Shown here piece by piece: positions 14,370-22,029 of a stretch of 22,607 nucleotides of DNA; positions within the stretch are counted from its first letter, which is position 1, and each line of letters opens with the position of its first letter. The notes under the pieces are model-generated. The model had not been told where the DNA came from and made no database searches. It saw only the letters and a program-made list of their open reading frames with translations. The translations under genes and the position numbers were made by a program. Source of the stretch: Anaerolineae bacterium (GTDB lineage: Bacteria > Chloroflexota > Anaerolineae > UBA1429); NCBI GenBank assembly GCA_007123335.1, contig SKLG01000331.1:1-22607 (forward strand), read 5' to 3'.

Positions 14370-15908
14370 ATGATCGAGCGTCTGAAGCCCTACCTTGGCG
14401 CATCCTGCGCCCCTATCGCCCTCATTGGCGCAGCGGCATTGTTGATCGCCCTCAGCGGGCTGCTGGTCCTCGGCACACCGGCGCTATGGATTGAGGTCCT
14501 GGGCGGCATCGGCCTGGCGTTGTTGGCCTTGGCGGCATTGGCGCGCCCGAGCCAGTTTCTGGCGCTCCTCAGCGGACGCCAGGCGCGCTATGGCGGCAAT
14601 GCCGCCCTGATGACCATCGCCCTGGTCGCCATCCTCGGCTTTACCAACTATATCGGCAACCGCTACCATTGGCGTTGGGACGTGACCGAGGATCAACAGT
14701 TTTCGCTCTCGGAGCAGACGTTGAGCATCCTCAACTCCCTGGAGGAGCCGGTCCACGTCACCCTCTTTTTCACACCACTGCACTATAACCGGCAGCAAGC
14801 CGAGGACCTGATCCAGGAATACGCTCTGCGCGGCCAGAACCTCGATTACACCTTTGTGGATCCCGACCTCGATCGCCGAACGGCTCTGGAATACCAGATC
14901 GCCCGCGACGGCACCATCGTGTTCGAGCGCGGTGATCGCCGCGAGCTCACCTTTGGCGTGCAGGAGCAGGATCTGACCAGCGCGCTGCTCAAAGTGAGCC
15001 GCGATGAAAAGCGCGGGGTCTTTTTCCTCACCGGCCACCAAGAGCGAGATCCACTCGACCATGACCAGCTTGGCTACAGCCTGATACGGCAGTTCCTTGA
15101 GAGCGAGAATTATGTCGTGGACACGCTAAACCTCGCGGCCACAGCCACACCGCCGCCAGAGCTGGACGTATTGGTCATCGCCGGGCCGCAGCAGCCATTA
15201 AGCGCTGACGAGCTGGCGCGGCTGCGCACGTTCGTGGAACAGGGCGTCGGGCTGCTGGTGCTCATCGAACCGGGCATGGAGGATCCTCTGGATGGCCTGC
15301 TGCGCGACTATGGGTTGGAGCTGCCCGATACGCTGATCCTCGATCCGATTCGCTCCTTCTTTGGCGACATTACCGCACCTCTGGTTGACCGATACGAGTT
15401 TCACCAGATCACCAAGGATATGAGCGGCCTGACCTCGGTCTTTCCGCTGGCCCGAGATCTACGCCTTGTCGAGCCGGCTCCTGAGGAGTGGCGCGTCCAG
15501 GTGTTGGCCTTTACCAGCGAGAACGCCTGGGCCGAGACCGACTATCGCGGCGAACAGGTGGGACGCAGCGCCGATGACCTCGGCGGCCCCCTACCCATCG
15601 CGGCTGCCATCGAACCTTCTGACAGTGGGGCAGGCCGTGGCCGCATGGTGGTCATTGGCAATGTCAGCTTTTGCGAAAACGGCCTGCTCAACCAGTTGCG
15701 CGGCATCGGTAATGTGGACCTATTCATGAACGCTGTAGGCTGGCTGGCTGAGGACGACGCGCTGATCTCTATTCGTCCCACAACGCCTCTGCCGCGCCAA
15801 GTCATCTTGACGCCGCCACAAGCGCGGGCGATTATCTATACCAACATCCTCTTTGTGCCGCTCCTCGTGCTCCTCGCCGGAGGCGTTGTGTGGTGGCGGC
15901 GGAGGTAG
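14370..15908 (+). CDS. GldG-like ABC transport auxiliary protein
   Basis: This 512-residue protein has hydrophobic helices near residues 14-36, 40-58 and 78-97, a large extracytoplasmic domain, and a C-terminal helix near 486-506. The hallmark WRWDVTEDQQFSLSEQT (101-117) after the third helix, then VHVTLFFTP and the later segment LDVLVIAGPQQPLSADEL, matches the ABC auxiliary (GldG) family. Some GldG proteins are fused to the permease; here they are separate, and the N-terminal helices may replace part of it. The gene begins 1 nt after the permease stop. The exact role in transport is not known for the family. Confidence 0.9.
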   Translation: MIERLKPYLGASCAPIALIGAAALLIALSGLLVLGTPALWIEVLGGIGLALLALAALARPSQFLALLSGRQARYGGNAALMTIALVAILGFTNYIGNRYHWRWDVTEDQQFSLSEQTLSILNSLEEPVHVTLFFTPLHYNRQQAEDLIQEYALRGQNLDYTFVDPDLDRRTALEYQIARDGTIVFERGDRRELTFGVQEQDLTSALLKVSRDEKRGVFFLTGHQERDPLDHDQLGYSLIRQFLESENYVVDTLNLAATATPPPELDVLVIAGPQQPLSADELARLRTFVEQGVGLLVLIEPGMEDPLDGLLRDYGLELPDTLILDPIRSFFGDITAPLVDRYEFHQITKDMSGLTSVFPLARDLRLVEPAPEEWRVQVLAFTSENAWAETDYRGEQVGRSADDLGGPLPIAAAIEPSDSGAGRGRMVVIGNVSFCENGLLNQLRGIGNVDLFMNAVGWLAEDDALISIRPTTPLPRQVILTPPQARAIIYTNILFVPLLVLLAGGVVWWRRR

Positions 15909-15912
15909 AACG

Positions 15913-16560
15913 GTGAGATTTCGTCACACGCTGATCCTGGTGGTCGTCGCTCTCGCTCTCGGTGGTGTAGCGCTGTTGCTGGAGCGCCAAGAGCCGCATC
16001 CCTCGCCAGATAGCGCTGCCGTGCCGACGCCGCTACCCGAGTTGTTGCGTGTCAATGAAGGCGCCATCACCGACGTGATCCTCGAACGGACGGCGACAGA
16101 CCAACGCACCCACCTGGTCCGTCGAACTGTCGAAGACTGGTATCTGCTAGAACCCGATATCGAGCCCGACGCTGCCGGGGAAGTGGATGTCTTCCAGGTG
16201 CTCAACTTTTTAGAGACGCTGGCTGTGTTGCGCCCACGCCGGGTGCTCACCGGTACACTGGATCTGGCAGAATATGGCTTGGCGCCCGCAGCGCTAGAGG
16301 TGACGCTCCATGAAGAGGACGGCACCACGCACCAGATGCGCCTGGGCGCGATGAACGCCGACTTTTCGGCCTATTATGTCCTCCTGGGCGATGAGGAGGA
16401 GGGCGCATCCTACACCATCTACTTGGTACCCTCATATGTGGGCGTCGAGATCGAGCGTTTGCTCGATACGCCGCCCGTCCAGGGATCCAATGACATTTGG
16501 GCCAACGGCAATCTGCATGAACTTGAGGAGGGGGAAACACCCAACATCGTCGAACCATAA
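15913..16560 (+). CDS. DUF4340 domain-containing membrane-anchored protein
   Basis: This 215-residue protein has one N-terminal helix (about 6-23) followed by a soluble extracytoplasmic part. The segment ITDVILERTATDQRTHLVRR, then EDWYLLEP and LAEYGLAPAALEVTL, is typical of DUF4340. The start is the GTG at 15913, which has GGAGG 7 nt upstream and lies 4 nt after the GldG stop; the frame extends back to 15853 inside the upstream gene. DUF4340 proteins regularly follow GldG-like genes, so it is a likely fourth component of the exporter complex. Confidence 0.87.
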   Translation: MRFRHTLILVVVALALGGVALLLERQEPHPSPDSAAVPTPLPELLRVNEGAITDVILERTATDQRTHLVRRTVEDWYLLEPDIEPDAAGEVDVFQVLNFLETLAVLRPRRVLTGTLDLAEYGLAPAALEVTLHEEDGTTHQMRLGAMNADFSAYYVLLGDEEEGASYTIYLVPSYVGVEIERLLDTPPVQGSNDIWANGNLHELEEGETPNIVEP

Positions 16561-16610
16561 CAACCTGCAAACGCCCTCAACCGACTCTGGGCAGAAAAGG
16601 AGTACTCACC

Positions 16611-17174
16611 ATGCGTGCAGGCAGAATTCGTGGCGCGATCTATGTCCTGACTCTCGCTTTGCTCCTCCTGACTAGTCCCCTACCCCAGCACCTAAGCGCT
16701 GAGAGGATGACGCACATCATCGGCGAGACCGGGAGCCATCGCCTCGGCGCCGACTCGGGACGCTCGTCGATGCTATCCACTCAGAACGACCTCTTTTTGC
16801 CGTTTATCCTGCAGAATTTCGGGGAGCCTGTTCCTACACCGACTCTGCCCCCGACGCCAACGCCAACGCCCACCCCCGGAGCCCCCATCGTCGAGGCATG
16901 GATGAGCAACGAGACCCCACCGCGATACTCCACGGTCACGGTGTATGGACGCATCCATCGTAATGGCGTCGGCATTCCCGATGTGCCCATGAATGCGGTC
17001 TGGCACTATCGTACGACCAGCCCCGAGTGCGATGGTCAGAGCAATGCCGATGGCGTGGCCTCTTGCGCCCGCAACATCGCTGGCGCCAGCGCCGGACATC
17101 GCGTCCGTGTTGTGGTCACGTTCACGTATGCCGGCCAAACCTACGTGGCTGAGACCGGCTTTACACCACAATAA
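16611..17174 (+). CDS. Secreted protein with Pro-Thr linker and Ig-like domain
   Basis: This 187-residue protein has a signal peptide (basic MRAGRIRG, hydrophobic core about 9-22, likely cleavage near residue 30). A short region with FLPFILQNF (61-69) comes next, then a Pro-Thr linker (about 75-91), then one beta-rich domain (about 94-187) that resembles Big_1/Ig-like modules: VTVYGRIHRNGVGIPDVPMNAVWHY, and SNADGVASCARNIAGASAGHRVRVVVTF. Two cysteines in the domain (in PECDGQ and ASCARN) could form a disulfide. The ATG at 16611 has AAGGAG 8 nt upstream. It lies 50 nt after the DUF4340 gene and may be cotranscribed with it. The function is unknown. Confidence 0.8.
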   Translation: MRAGRIRGAIYVLTLALLLLTSPLPQHLSAERMTHIIGETGSHRLGADSGRSSMLSTQNDLFLPFILQNFGEPVPTPTLPPTPTPTPTPGAPIVEAWMSNETPPRYSTVTVYGRIHRNGVGIPDVPMNAVWHYRTTSPECDGQSNADGVASCARNIAGASAGHRVRVVVTFTYAGQTYVAETGFTPQ

Positions 17175-17176
17175 AT

Positions 17177-17220
17177 ACGTGGGTGCAGGGGCAAACTCTC
17201 GTTCGCCCCTGCACCCACGT
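17177..17220. terminator. Perfect 16-bp hairpin between convergent operons
   Basis: ACGTGGGTGCAGGGGC (17177-17192) and GCCCCTGCACCCACGT (17205-17220) pair perfectly. After one A-C mismatch the stem continues with AAC/GTT around a TCTC loop. It lies between the secreted protein gene and the end of the enolase-superfamily gene. It probably ends both transcripts, though no T-tract is present. Its GGGGC...GCCCC(T)GCACCC form is like short palindromic elements repeated in some Chloroflexi and cyanobacterial genomes. Confidence 0.6.
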
Positions 17221-17244
17221 GTACATCTATTCCTGAGCCTACGG

Positions 17245-18387
17245 CTAGATCATCTCGACAGTCAGCGATTCGAGCGTGTCCAGGTCCCACTCGGCGCCCC
17301 AGCCGGGGCCATCGGCGGGCACCAGCTCGCCATCGATGATCTCGGGCGGGTTGAGCAGGCCGATCTTGAGACCGTCCTCCATCATCCGTCGCCCACCGCC
17401 GGTGTGCTCATAGTAGCTGTTGTTGGCGATGGAGCAGCCCAACTGGGCATGGACATGGCCAAAGATGCCGCCGACGCCGTTTAGCTCGATGGTGGTGCCG
17501 TGCAGCTCGGCCATGTGCGCCATCTTGAGCACCTGCGTGGTGCCATGGCGCGCATTCGCCCGCAGCCGATCCGTCGCGCCGTGGATGAGCCACTGAGCCG
17601 ATAGGTCCATGTCGTACATCAGGGTCTCATTGGCCATGATCGGAATGACCAACTCGGCACACAACTCCTGATAGTGGTGCATCTTTTGCTCGAAAAAGGG
17701 TTCCTCGAGCCAGACAAAGTCCAGCTCCTCCAGCACGTGACCCACCTCGATGGCCTCGCGCAGGGTATAGGAGCACACCGGATCGAGCATCAGGTCATAG
17801 TCGGGGCCCACGTGCTCGCGCAGCGCGACCATGATGGGGATATCGGCCTTGCCCCCCTTGTACGAATGTGGCTTGTAGGCGTTGATGCCCAGCTCGCGCC
17901 CCTGCTCGATATGCTCGATATACATCTCCACCGGCCCGTCGCCGGCGGTAAGATAGGCGGGAACACCGTCGCGGTTCTTGCCCAACAGCGCATAGATGGG
18001 CAGCCCGGCCACCTTCCCGGTAATGTCCCACAGGCAGTTGTCCAACGTGCCGAACCAGCCGGGGCGCTGATACAACCAGCGGGTGCCCTGATGCAATTTC
18101 TGAAAGAGAAACTCGCGCCGAAACGGATCCTGGCCCACCACGTGGTTGCGCACAAGCTGCACCACATAACGCGGATCACCGCCATGGCCGTCAAACGTGC
18201 ATATGCCCTCAACCCCCTCATCGGTCTGCACGCGCATGACCATCAGGTATGTGGGTCCTTCGGCCGGCGCCGAGGTGTGGGTATACTGGACCCGATTCAG
18301 CCCGGCCACCTGAATGAGCTGATGGGTACGCGCCTGCGATCCCGGAACCTCTACCACATGTACGAGAACGCGCTCGATCTTCATCAT
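17245..18387 (-). CDS. Enolase-superfamily enzyme, mandelate racemase/muconate lactonizing type
   Basis: This 380-residue protein has an N-terminal capping domain followed by a modified TIM barrel. Three metal ligands are visible with the expected 26-residue spacing: Asp202 (LMLDPV), Glu228 (WLEEP) and Glu254 (ANETL). The second barrel strand carries YKPHS (Lys172, His174), a KxH motif. Where mandelate racemase has its Asp-His dyad, my hand alignment finds Asn278 (RANARHG) and Asn303 (IELNG). The reaction is presumably proton abstraction alpha to a carboxylate, as in acid-sugar dehydratases or racemases, but the product cannot be predicted. It is the last gene of the glycyl radical enzyme operon, 33 nt after DUF3159. 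Two adjacent ATGs (18387 and 18384) are possible starts. Confidence 0.9.
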   Translation of the reverse strand: MMKIERVLVHVVEVPGSQARTHQLIQVAGLNRVQYTHTSAPAEGPTYLMVMRVQTDEGVEGICTFDGHGGDPRYVVQLVRNHVVGQDPFRREFLFQKLHQGTRWLYQRPGWFGTLDNCLWDITGKVAGLPIYALLGKNRDGVPAYLTAGDGPVEMYIEHIEQGRELGINAYKPHSYKGGKADIPIMVALREHVGPDYDLMLDPVCSYTLREAIEVGHVLEELDFVWLEEPFFEQKMHHYQELCAELVIPIMANETLMYDMDLSAQWLIHGATDRLRANARHGTTQVLKMAHMAELHGTTIELNGVGGIFGHVHAQLGCSIANNSYYEHTGGGRRMMEDGLKIGLLNPPEIIDGELVPADGPGWGAEWDLDTLESLTVEMI

Positions 18388-18420
18388 CCTTCCTTCCTGA
18401 TTGCTCGGAAACGATCGATC

Positions 18421-19092
18421 TCAGAATCCCCGGCGCTGCCCCTCCCAAGGCGGCGACTGACCACGCTCAAACTCCTCCACGCTCGGGCCACCGAGACGGT
18501 CCAACCGCCAAAGCCCGTAAAGATAACTGGCAGCTAGCAACAACACCGTAGCCGGCCACCCGCCCAGCACGCCTATCCACACACCCACGGCGTCTTGGCC
18601 ACGCAGGAACGCCAGGGTCTGCAGCGCCAACCTCAGGCCAAAGAACAGCGCCCAGGCGACGGTTACTTCGGTATACGCCGGGCGCACCGAGGGATGCCAG
18701 TACCACTCTAGCGGCCAGCCACGGGCAACGTGGCTGGTAAGCGCCACCAACGGGCGACGCACCAAGACGCTGACCAGACAGCCGAGGGTGAGCAGCGCGC
18801 CGCCGAGCAGTTCGGGCAGAAAGAAACCTTGCGGCCCGCCGGCGCCCCAGGCGCTGATCGCGGCGATGGCCACGCCGCCCATGCCCAATAGGGCATAGAG
18901 CAGGCGCTGTCCACGTACCAGGCGATGCAGCGCCAAGAGCACGCCGACAGCTACCGCCCCTATCCCCGCGATAAAAAGCCCGAACAGCGCGTTCAGTATG
19001 GCAAAGAGCAGCGGCGGCGCCAACGAGTCGATCAGGCGTCCGCCGCCCACCACAGAGCGGAACTCGGATAGCAGTTCTTGTAGCTTTTCCAT
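18421..19092 (-). CDS. DUF3159-like integral membrane protein
   Basis: This 223-residue protein has about five to six hydrophobic segments (near 30-55, 63-82, 90-108, 145-163, 171-193). The conserved block RRPLVALTSHVARGWPLEWYWHPSVRPAYTEVTVAW and the following FFGLRLALQ are like DUF3159, a family of unknown function. The start at 19092 is the first ATG after the DUF1475 stop, with GAGG about 11 nt upstream; a longer frame overlapping DUF1475 is less likely. It sits between DUF1475 and the enolase-superfamily gene in one operon. A transport or sensing role for the catabolic module is possible but unsupported. Confidence 0.72.
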   Translation of the reverse strand: MEKLQELLSEFRSVVGGGRLIDSLAPPLLFAILNALFGLFIAGIGAVAVGVLLALHRLVRGQRLLYALLGMGGVAIAAISAWGAGGPQGFFLPELLGGALLTLGCLVSVLVRRPLVALTSHVARGWPLEWYWHPSVRPAYTEVTVAWALFFGLRLALQTLAFLRGQDAVGVWIGVLGGWPATVLLLAASYLYGLWRLDRLGGPSVEEFERGQSPPWEGQRRGF

Positions 19093-19099
19093 AGATTGT

Positions 19100-19435
19100 T
19101 CAGCCTCGATCGGCGCGATGGCCCAGCAACGCACGACGAGGATCACCGTCGGCGGTGAATAGCGCCAGCGCTGTATAAACGGCGCCCGCCCAAAAGCCCA
19201 AGATCATCATCAGCACGATCCAGACCGCCGCCACCCACGGTGAGCGCTCGCGGTAGGCGATCCAGCAGGAAAAGAGCGCGAAACCCACATACAGGTCCAC
19301 GAGAGAGACGATGCCCCAGGGCATGGCGAGGAGCTGTGCGCCCTCAGCGCCAAGATCGCCTACGACAAATCCATGGACAAGGACGGCGGTCATGGCAAGG
19401 ATACCGACGATGGCGACGATCTTGGCGACGGTCAT
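19100..19435 (-). CDS. DUF1475 family small membrane protein
   Basis: This 111-residue protein has three hydrophobic helices (about 4-24, 41-60 and 66-90). The segment MPWGIVSLVDLYVGFALFSCWIAYRERSPWVAAVWIVLMMILGFWAG is the DUF1475 core, shared by bacterial and plant proteins of unknown function. The start at 19435 is fixed by AGGAGGACCC directly upstream. It lies 22 nt after the glycyl radical enzyme gene and 7 nt before the DUF3159 gene. Such a tight linkage to a radical enzyme is unexpected for a family without known biochemistry. Confidence 0.85.
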   Translation of the reverse strand: MTVAKIVAIVGILAMTAVLVHGFVVGDLGAEGAQLLAMPWGIVSLVDLYVGFALFSCWIAYRERSPWVAAVWIVLMMILGFWAGAVYTALALFTADGDPRRALLGHRADRG

Positions 19436-19457
19436 GGGTCCTCCTGTGCGGAATCGG

Positions 19458-21746
19458 TTATACGGTGTGGGCCGTACGTGAAATGATCTCGTCCTGGGTG
19501 GCACGGCCGAGCTGGGTGAAATAGGCGCTAAAGCCGGCCACGCGGACGATCAAATCGCCATAGGCCTCGGGCGCCTCCTGGGCGGCGCGCAGCGTGGCGA
19601 CGTCAACGACATTGATCTGTAACTCCTGGCCGCCCATAGTCATGAACGCCGAGGACAGCGCCGCCATCCTGGCCACACCGCCCTCCTCGCAAACGCTCTT
19701 GGGGTCGAACTTGATGTTAAAGGTGTTGCCCGCCGGCCAGTCGCGGGCGTTGTTCAGCGCAGCCACCGAGCGCAGCAGCGCCGTGGGCCCCTGGCGATCG
19801 GCGCCCTGACAGGCGCCCACGCCATCCACCAGCGGCTCGCCGGCGCGGCGGCCATCGGGGGTGGCGCCGGTCCACACGCCGGCGTGGACATGCCCCTCCA
19901 CCGGCCACACCCCACAGGTGTAGCGACCGTTGCGCGAATCGACGTGCTGCCAGCAGAACTCGGCGTGGACGGCGTTGACCCGGTTGGCCAACGCATCTAC
20001 CTCGGCGATGTCGTTGCCAAAGCGAGGCGCGCCACGGGCCAACATCTGGCGCACCGCTTCATGGTCGACAAAGTCGTCGGCCAGCGCCTGCCGCAGAGCG
20101 GCCCAGGAGAGGCGTCCCTCGTCGCAGACCCAACGCTGGATGGCCATCAAGCCATCGTAGACATTGGTGGGGCCATAGATGGCGATACCGGGCAGGTTGT
20201 AGCGCGTGCCGCCCCACACCAGGTCGCGCCGCGAGGCCAGGCAGTCGTCGAGAAGCGACGACATGAGCGGGCAGTGCCCCCAACGCTTTTGCCCCTCGCC
20301 GGCGAGGATAGTAGCGAGGATGTTCAATCCACCCAGATAGATGACTTGCGCCACATAGGCGTCCCAAAGATCGTCGAACCCATCAAACGTCTCGGGCGCC
20401 GGGGTTTCAACGCCCACCTGCTCGCCAGTAAGCAGCGAGCGGCCCTCGTTCAGCGCCAGCTCTAGCGCCTTGGCTACGTTGATGTGACCGCCGGCGGTGA
20501 CGCCCTGCATCTTGCCCGGCACACAGGCCTCGACGCAGCCGACGATGCCATAGCCCACGGCGTCTTCAGACGGTACGCCATGGTCGGTCAGGGCATCGAC
20601 GATGACGGCATCGTTGAACAGTGCCGGCAGTCCCATCCCGGCGGCGATGGTCTCGTGGACGTGAGTCCAAAAGGCGGGATCGATGCCGGGGTGCCAACGC
20701 ACCGAGAGCGCAGGCTGGTTCATGCGCAGCGCCAGCGTGGCATCGAGGCACAGATGGGAGAGGGCGTTGGACTGGTCGCGGCCCTCCAGGTCAGCCCCTC
20801 CCAGCGTCAGGTTCTGGAAGGTCGTCGCCTTGATGCGCGTGCCCACGTTCTCCATGAACTTGATCCACAGATTGAGCAGCAGCTCCCAGGCCGCCTCCTC
20901 GCTCAGAGCGTCGAAAGCCAGCGTGTCGCGGTAAAAGGGCCACATGTACTGGTCGAATCGCCCGGCAGAGATCGACCAGCCATATTGCTCGATGTGCATG
21001 GCCAGGTGCACGAACCAGAAGGATTGCAGCGCCTCCCAAAAGTCGCGGGCCGGCTTGGCAGGGACGCGCCGACAGTTGGCGGCGATGCGGCGCAGCTCCT
21101 CGGCGCGTTGGGGATCGGGCTCCCTGGCGGCCAGCTCGTCGGCCAGTTCGGCGTAACGCTCGGCCCAGCGGATGATACCCTGGGCGGCGAGGATGACGCC
21201 ACGCAAAAAGGCCTGCCCCTCAGTGTCCTCAGCCGGGCATGTCGCCAGATGCGCCTGGGCCTCGGCGATGATCCCGCGAAAGCCAATAGTCAACGCCTTT
21301 TCATAGTCCACGATGACGTGGCCGAATCCGCTGGCGGTGCCGGTGCAATAGCCGGCGGCCATCTCCTTCTCGGCCAAGCGTAGGCGCTGAGGATGGGCGC
21401 CCTTGACCTGGTCGCCGAGCGTCTTGCCGCGCCAATATCCCCAGATCTCCGGCGGCGTCTCCTCCTCGGTGAGGCCGTTAAGGTGAAACTCGGGGTAGAT
21501 GGCGCGGGCGCCCAGCCGCGACGCCCGTTGGCCGACGATGAGCTCTCCTGGGCGAATCAGGATCGGCATTTCGTCGAACACGGCGGCCAACGCCTTGGCC
21601 CGCCGCAGCGCCGGATGTTCTCCCTCGGTCTCACGATAGACGCGGGTGACGATGTGTCCACGGGCGAAACAGACGCTATCGGGCGTGGAGAAGAGCTCGG
21701 CTTTGAGCCGGGCGATGCGTTCGGGAACGGGCAGAGGGCTGGGCAT
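19458..21746 (-). CDS. Glycyl radical enzyme (PFL-like family)
   Basis: This 762-residue enzyme of the pyruvate formate-lyase superfamily has two key sites in place: the active-site Cys404 with Glu406 in YGIVGCVEACVPGK, and the C-terminal glycyl radical loop RVAGFSAYFTQLG (Gly738). CxE plus a long barrel fits the dehydratase/lyase branch (glycerol, propanediol, hydroxyproline, choline and isethionate enzymes) rather than pyruvate formate-lyase itself, which has CC. The residues after the CVE are Ala-Cys, not the usual Pro, and the radical loop has GFS instead of GYS. The start at 21746 has GGAGG about 5 nt upstream; a TTG at 21764 is less likely. The enzyme needs a radical-SAM activase, which is not seen in the window, and is oxygen-sensitive. 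The substrate is not assigned. Confidence 0.93.
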   Translation of the reverse strand: MPSPLPVPERIARLKAELFSTPDSVCFARGHIVTRVYRETEGEHPALRRAKALAAVFDEMPILIRPGELIVGQRASRLGARAIYPEFHLNGLTEEETPPEIWGYWRGKTLGDQVKGAHPQRLRLAEKEMAAGYCTGTASGFGHVIVDYEKALTIGFRGIIAEAQAHLATCPAEDTEGQAFLRGVILAAQGIIRWAERYAELADELAAREPDPQRAEELRRIAANCRRVPAKPARDFWEALQSFWFVHLAMHIEQYGWSISAGRFDQYMWPFYRDTLAFDALSEEAAWELLLNLWIKFMENVGTRIKATTFQNLTLGGADLEGRDQSNALSHLCLDATLALRMNQPALSVRWHPGIDPAFWTHVHETIAAGMGLPALFNDAVIVDALTDHGVPSEDAVGYGIVGCVEACVPGKMQGVTAGGHINVAKALELALNEGRSLLTGEQVGVETPAPETFDGFDDLWDAYVAQVIYLGGLNILATILAGEGQKRWGHCPLMSSLLDDCLASRRDLVWGGTRYNLPGIAIYGPTNVYDGLMAIQRWVCDEGRLSWAALRQALADDFVDHEAVRQMLARGAPRFGNDIAEVDALANRVNAVHAEFCWQHVDSRNGRYTCGVWPVEGHVHAGVWTGATPDGRRAGEPLVDGVGACQGADRQGPTALLRSVAALNNARDWPAGNTFNIKFDPKSVCEEGGVARMAALSSAFMTMGGQELQINVVDVATLRAAQEAPEAYGDLIVRVAGFSAYFTQLGRATQDEIISRTAHTV

Positions 21747-21790
21747 AACGGCCTCCGGTAGCAAGTGAATCCGTTCGAGATACGCCAGCC

Positions 21791-21819
21791 ATGATAGGTG
21801 CGCCGCAAGATGGCGTCAA
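21791..21819 (-). promoter_or_regulatory. Promoter of the glycyl radical enzyme operon
   Basis: On the minus strand, TTGACG (21814-21819) and TATCAT (21791-21796) are 17 nt apart. Transcription would start near 21784, giving a leader of about 38 nt with the GGAGG ribosome site. Confidence 0.65.
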
Positions 21820-21842
21820 ACGGTGCATCGCCAGGCAATCTT

Positions 21843-21882
21843 CTGGGGTGGGAAGAGGCGGGTGAGGACACCCGCGCCCCAG
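21843..21882. repeat. Two-tier inverted repeat between divergent promoters
   Basis: The outer arms are CTGGGG (21843-21848) and CCCCAG (21877-21882). The inner arms are GCGGGTG (21858-21864) and CACCCGC (21869-21875) around AGGA. The two tiers are offset by a 9-nt G-rich bulge on one side. It lies upstream of both divergent promoters, where a regulator could bind. Confidence 0.5.
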
Positions 21883-21946
21883 GTCGTTGCATGTTTGGAA
21901 AAAGAGAGAGCGTGGCTGCGGGGGCCGGGCTGGCGCTTATAGGTGT

Positions 21947-21976
21947 TTGACAAGATGCCAGGCCGTTGATTAACAT
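21947..21976 (+). promoter_or_regulatory. Promoter of the Ldh2-family dehydrogenase gene
   Basis: TTGACA (21947-21952) is perfect. The -10 is TAACAT (21971-21976) at 18 nt or TTAACA at 17 nt. The start near 21983 gives a leader of about 47 nt that ends with AAAGGAG before the ATG at 22030. Confidence 0.55.
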
Positions 21977-22029
21977 GGTCGCAGGCATTACCAAGACGCA
22001 ACCGAGCCCCCATAAGAAAGGAGCAGCTC

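Noticed and set aside
17674..18537. 287-codon open frame on the plus strand
   Set aside because: It is a shadow of the enolase-superfamily gene. The minus strand has conserved metal ligands; the plus frame has no domain.
20484..21383. 299-codon open frame on the plus strand
   Set aside because: It lies opposite the glycyl radical enzyme gene, which is intact. GC-rich third positions on the minus strand explain the openness.
21845..21868. Possible G-quadruplex between the divergent promoters
   Set aside because: Only three runs of three or more G are present, the rest being GG pairs. The nested dyad explains the G-rich stretch better.
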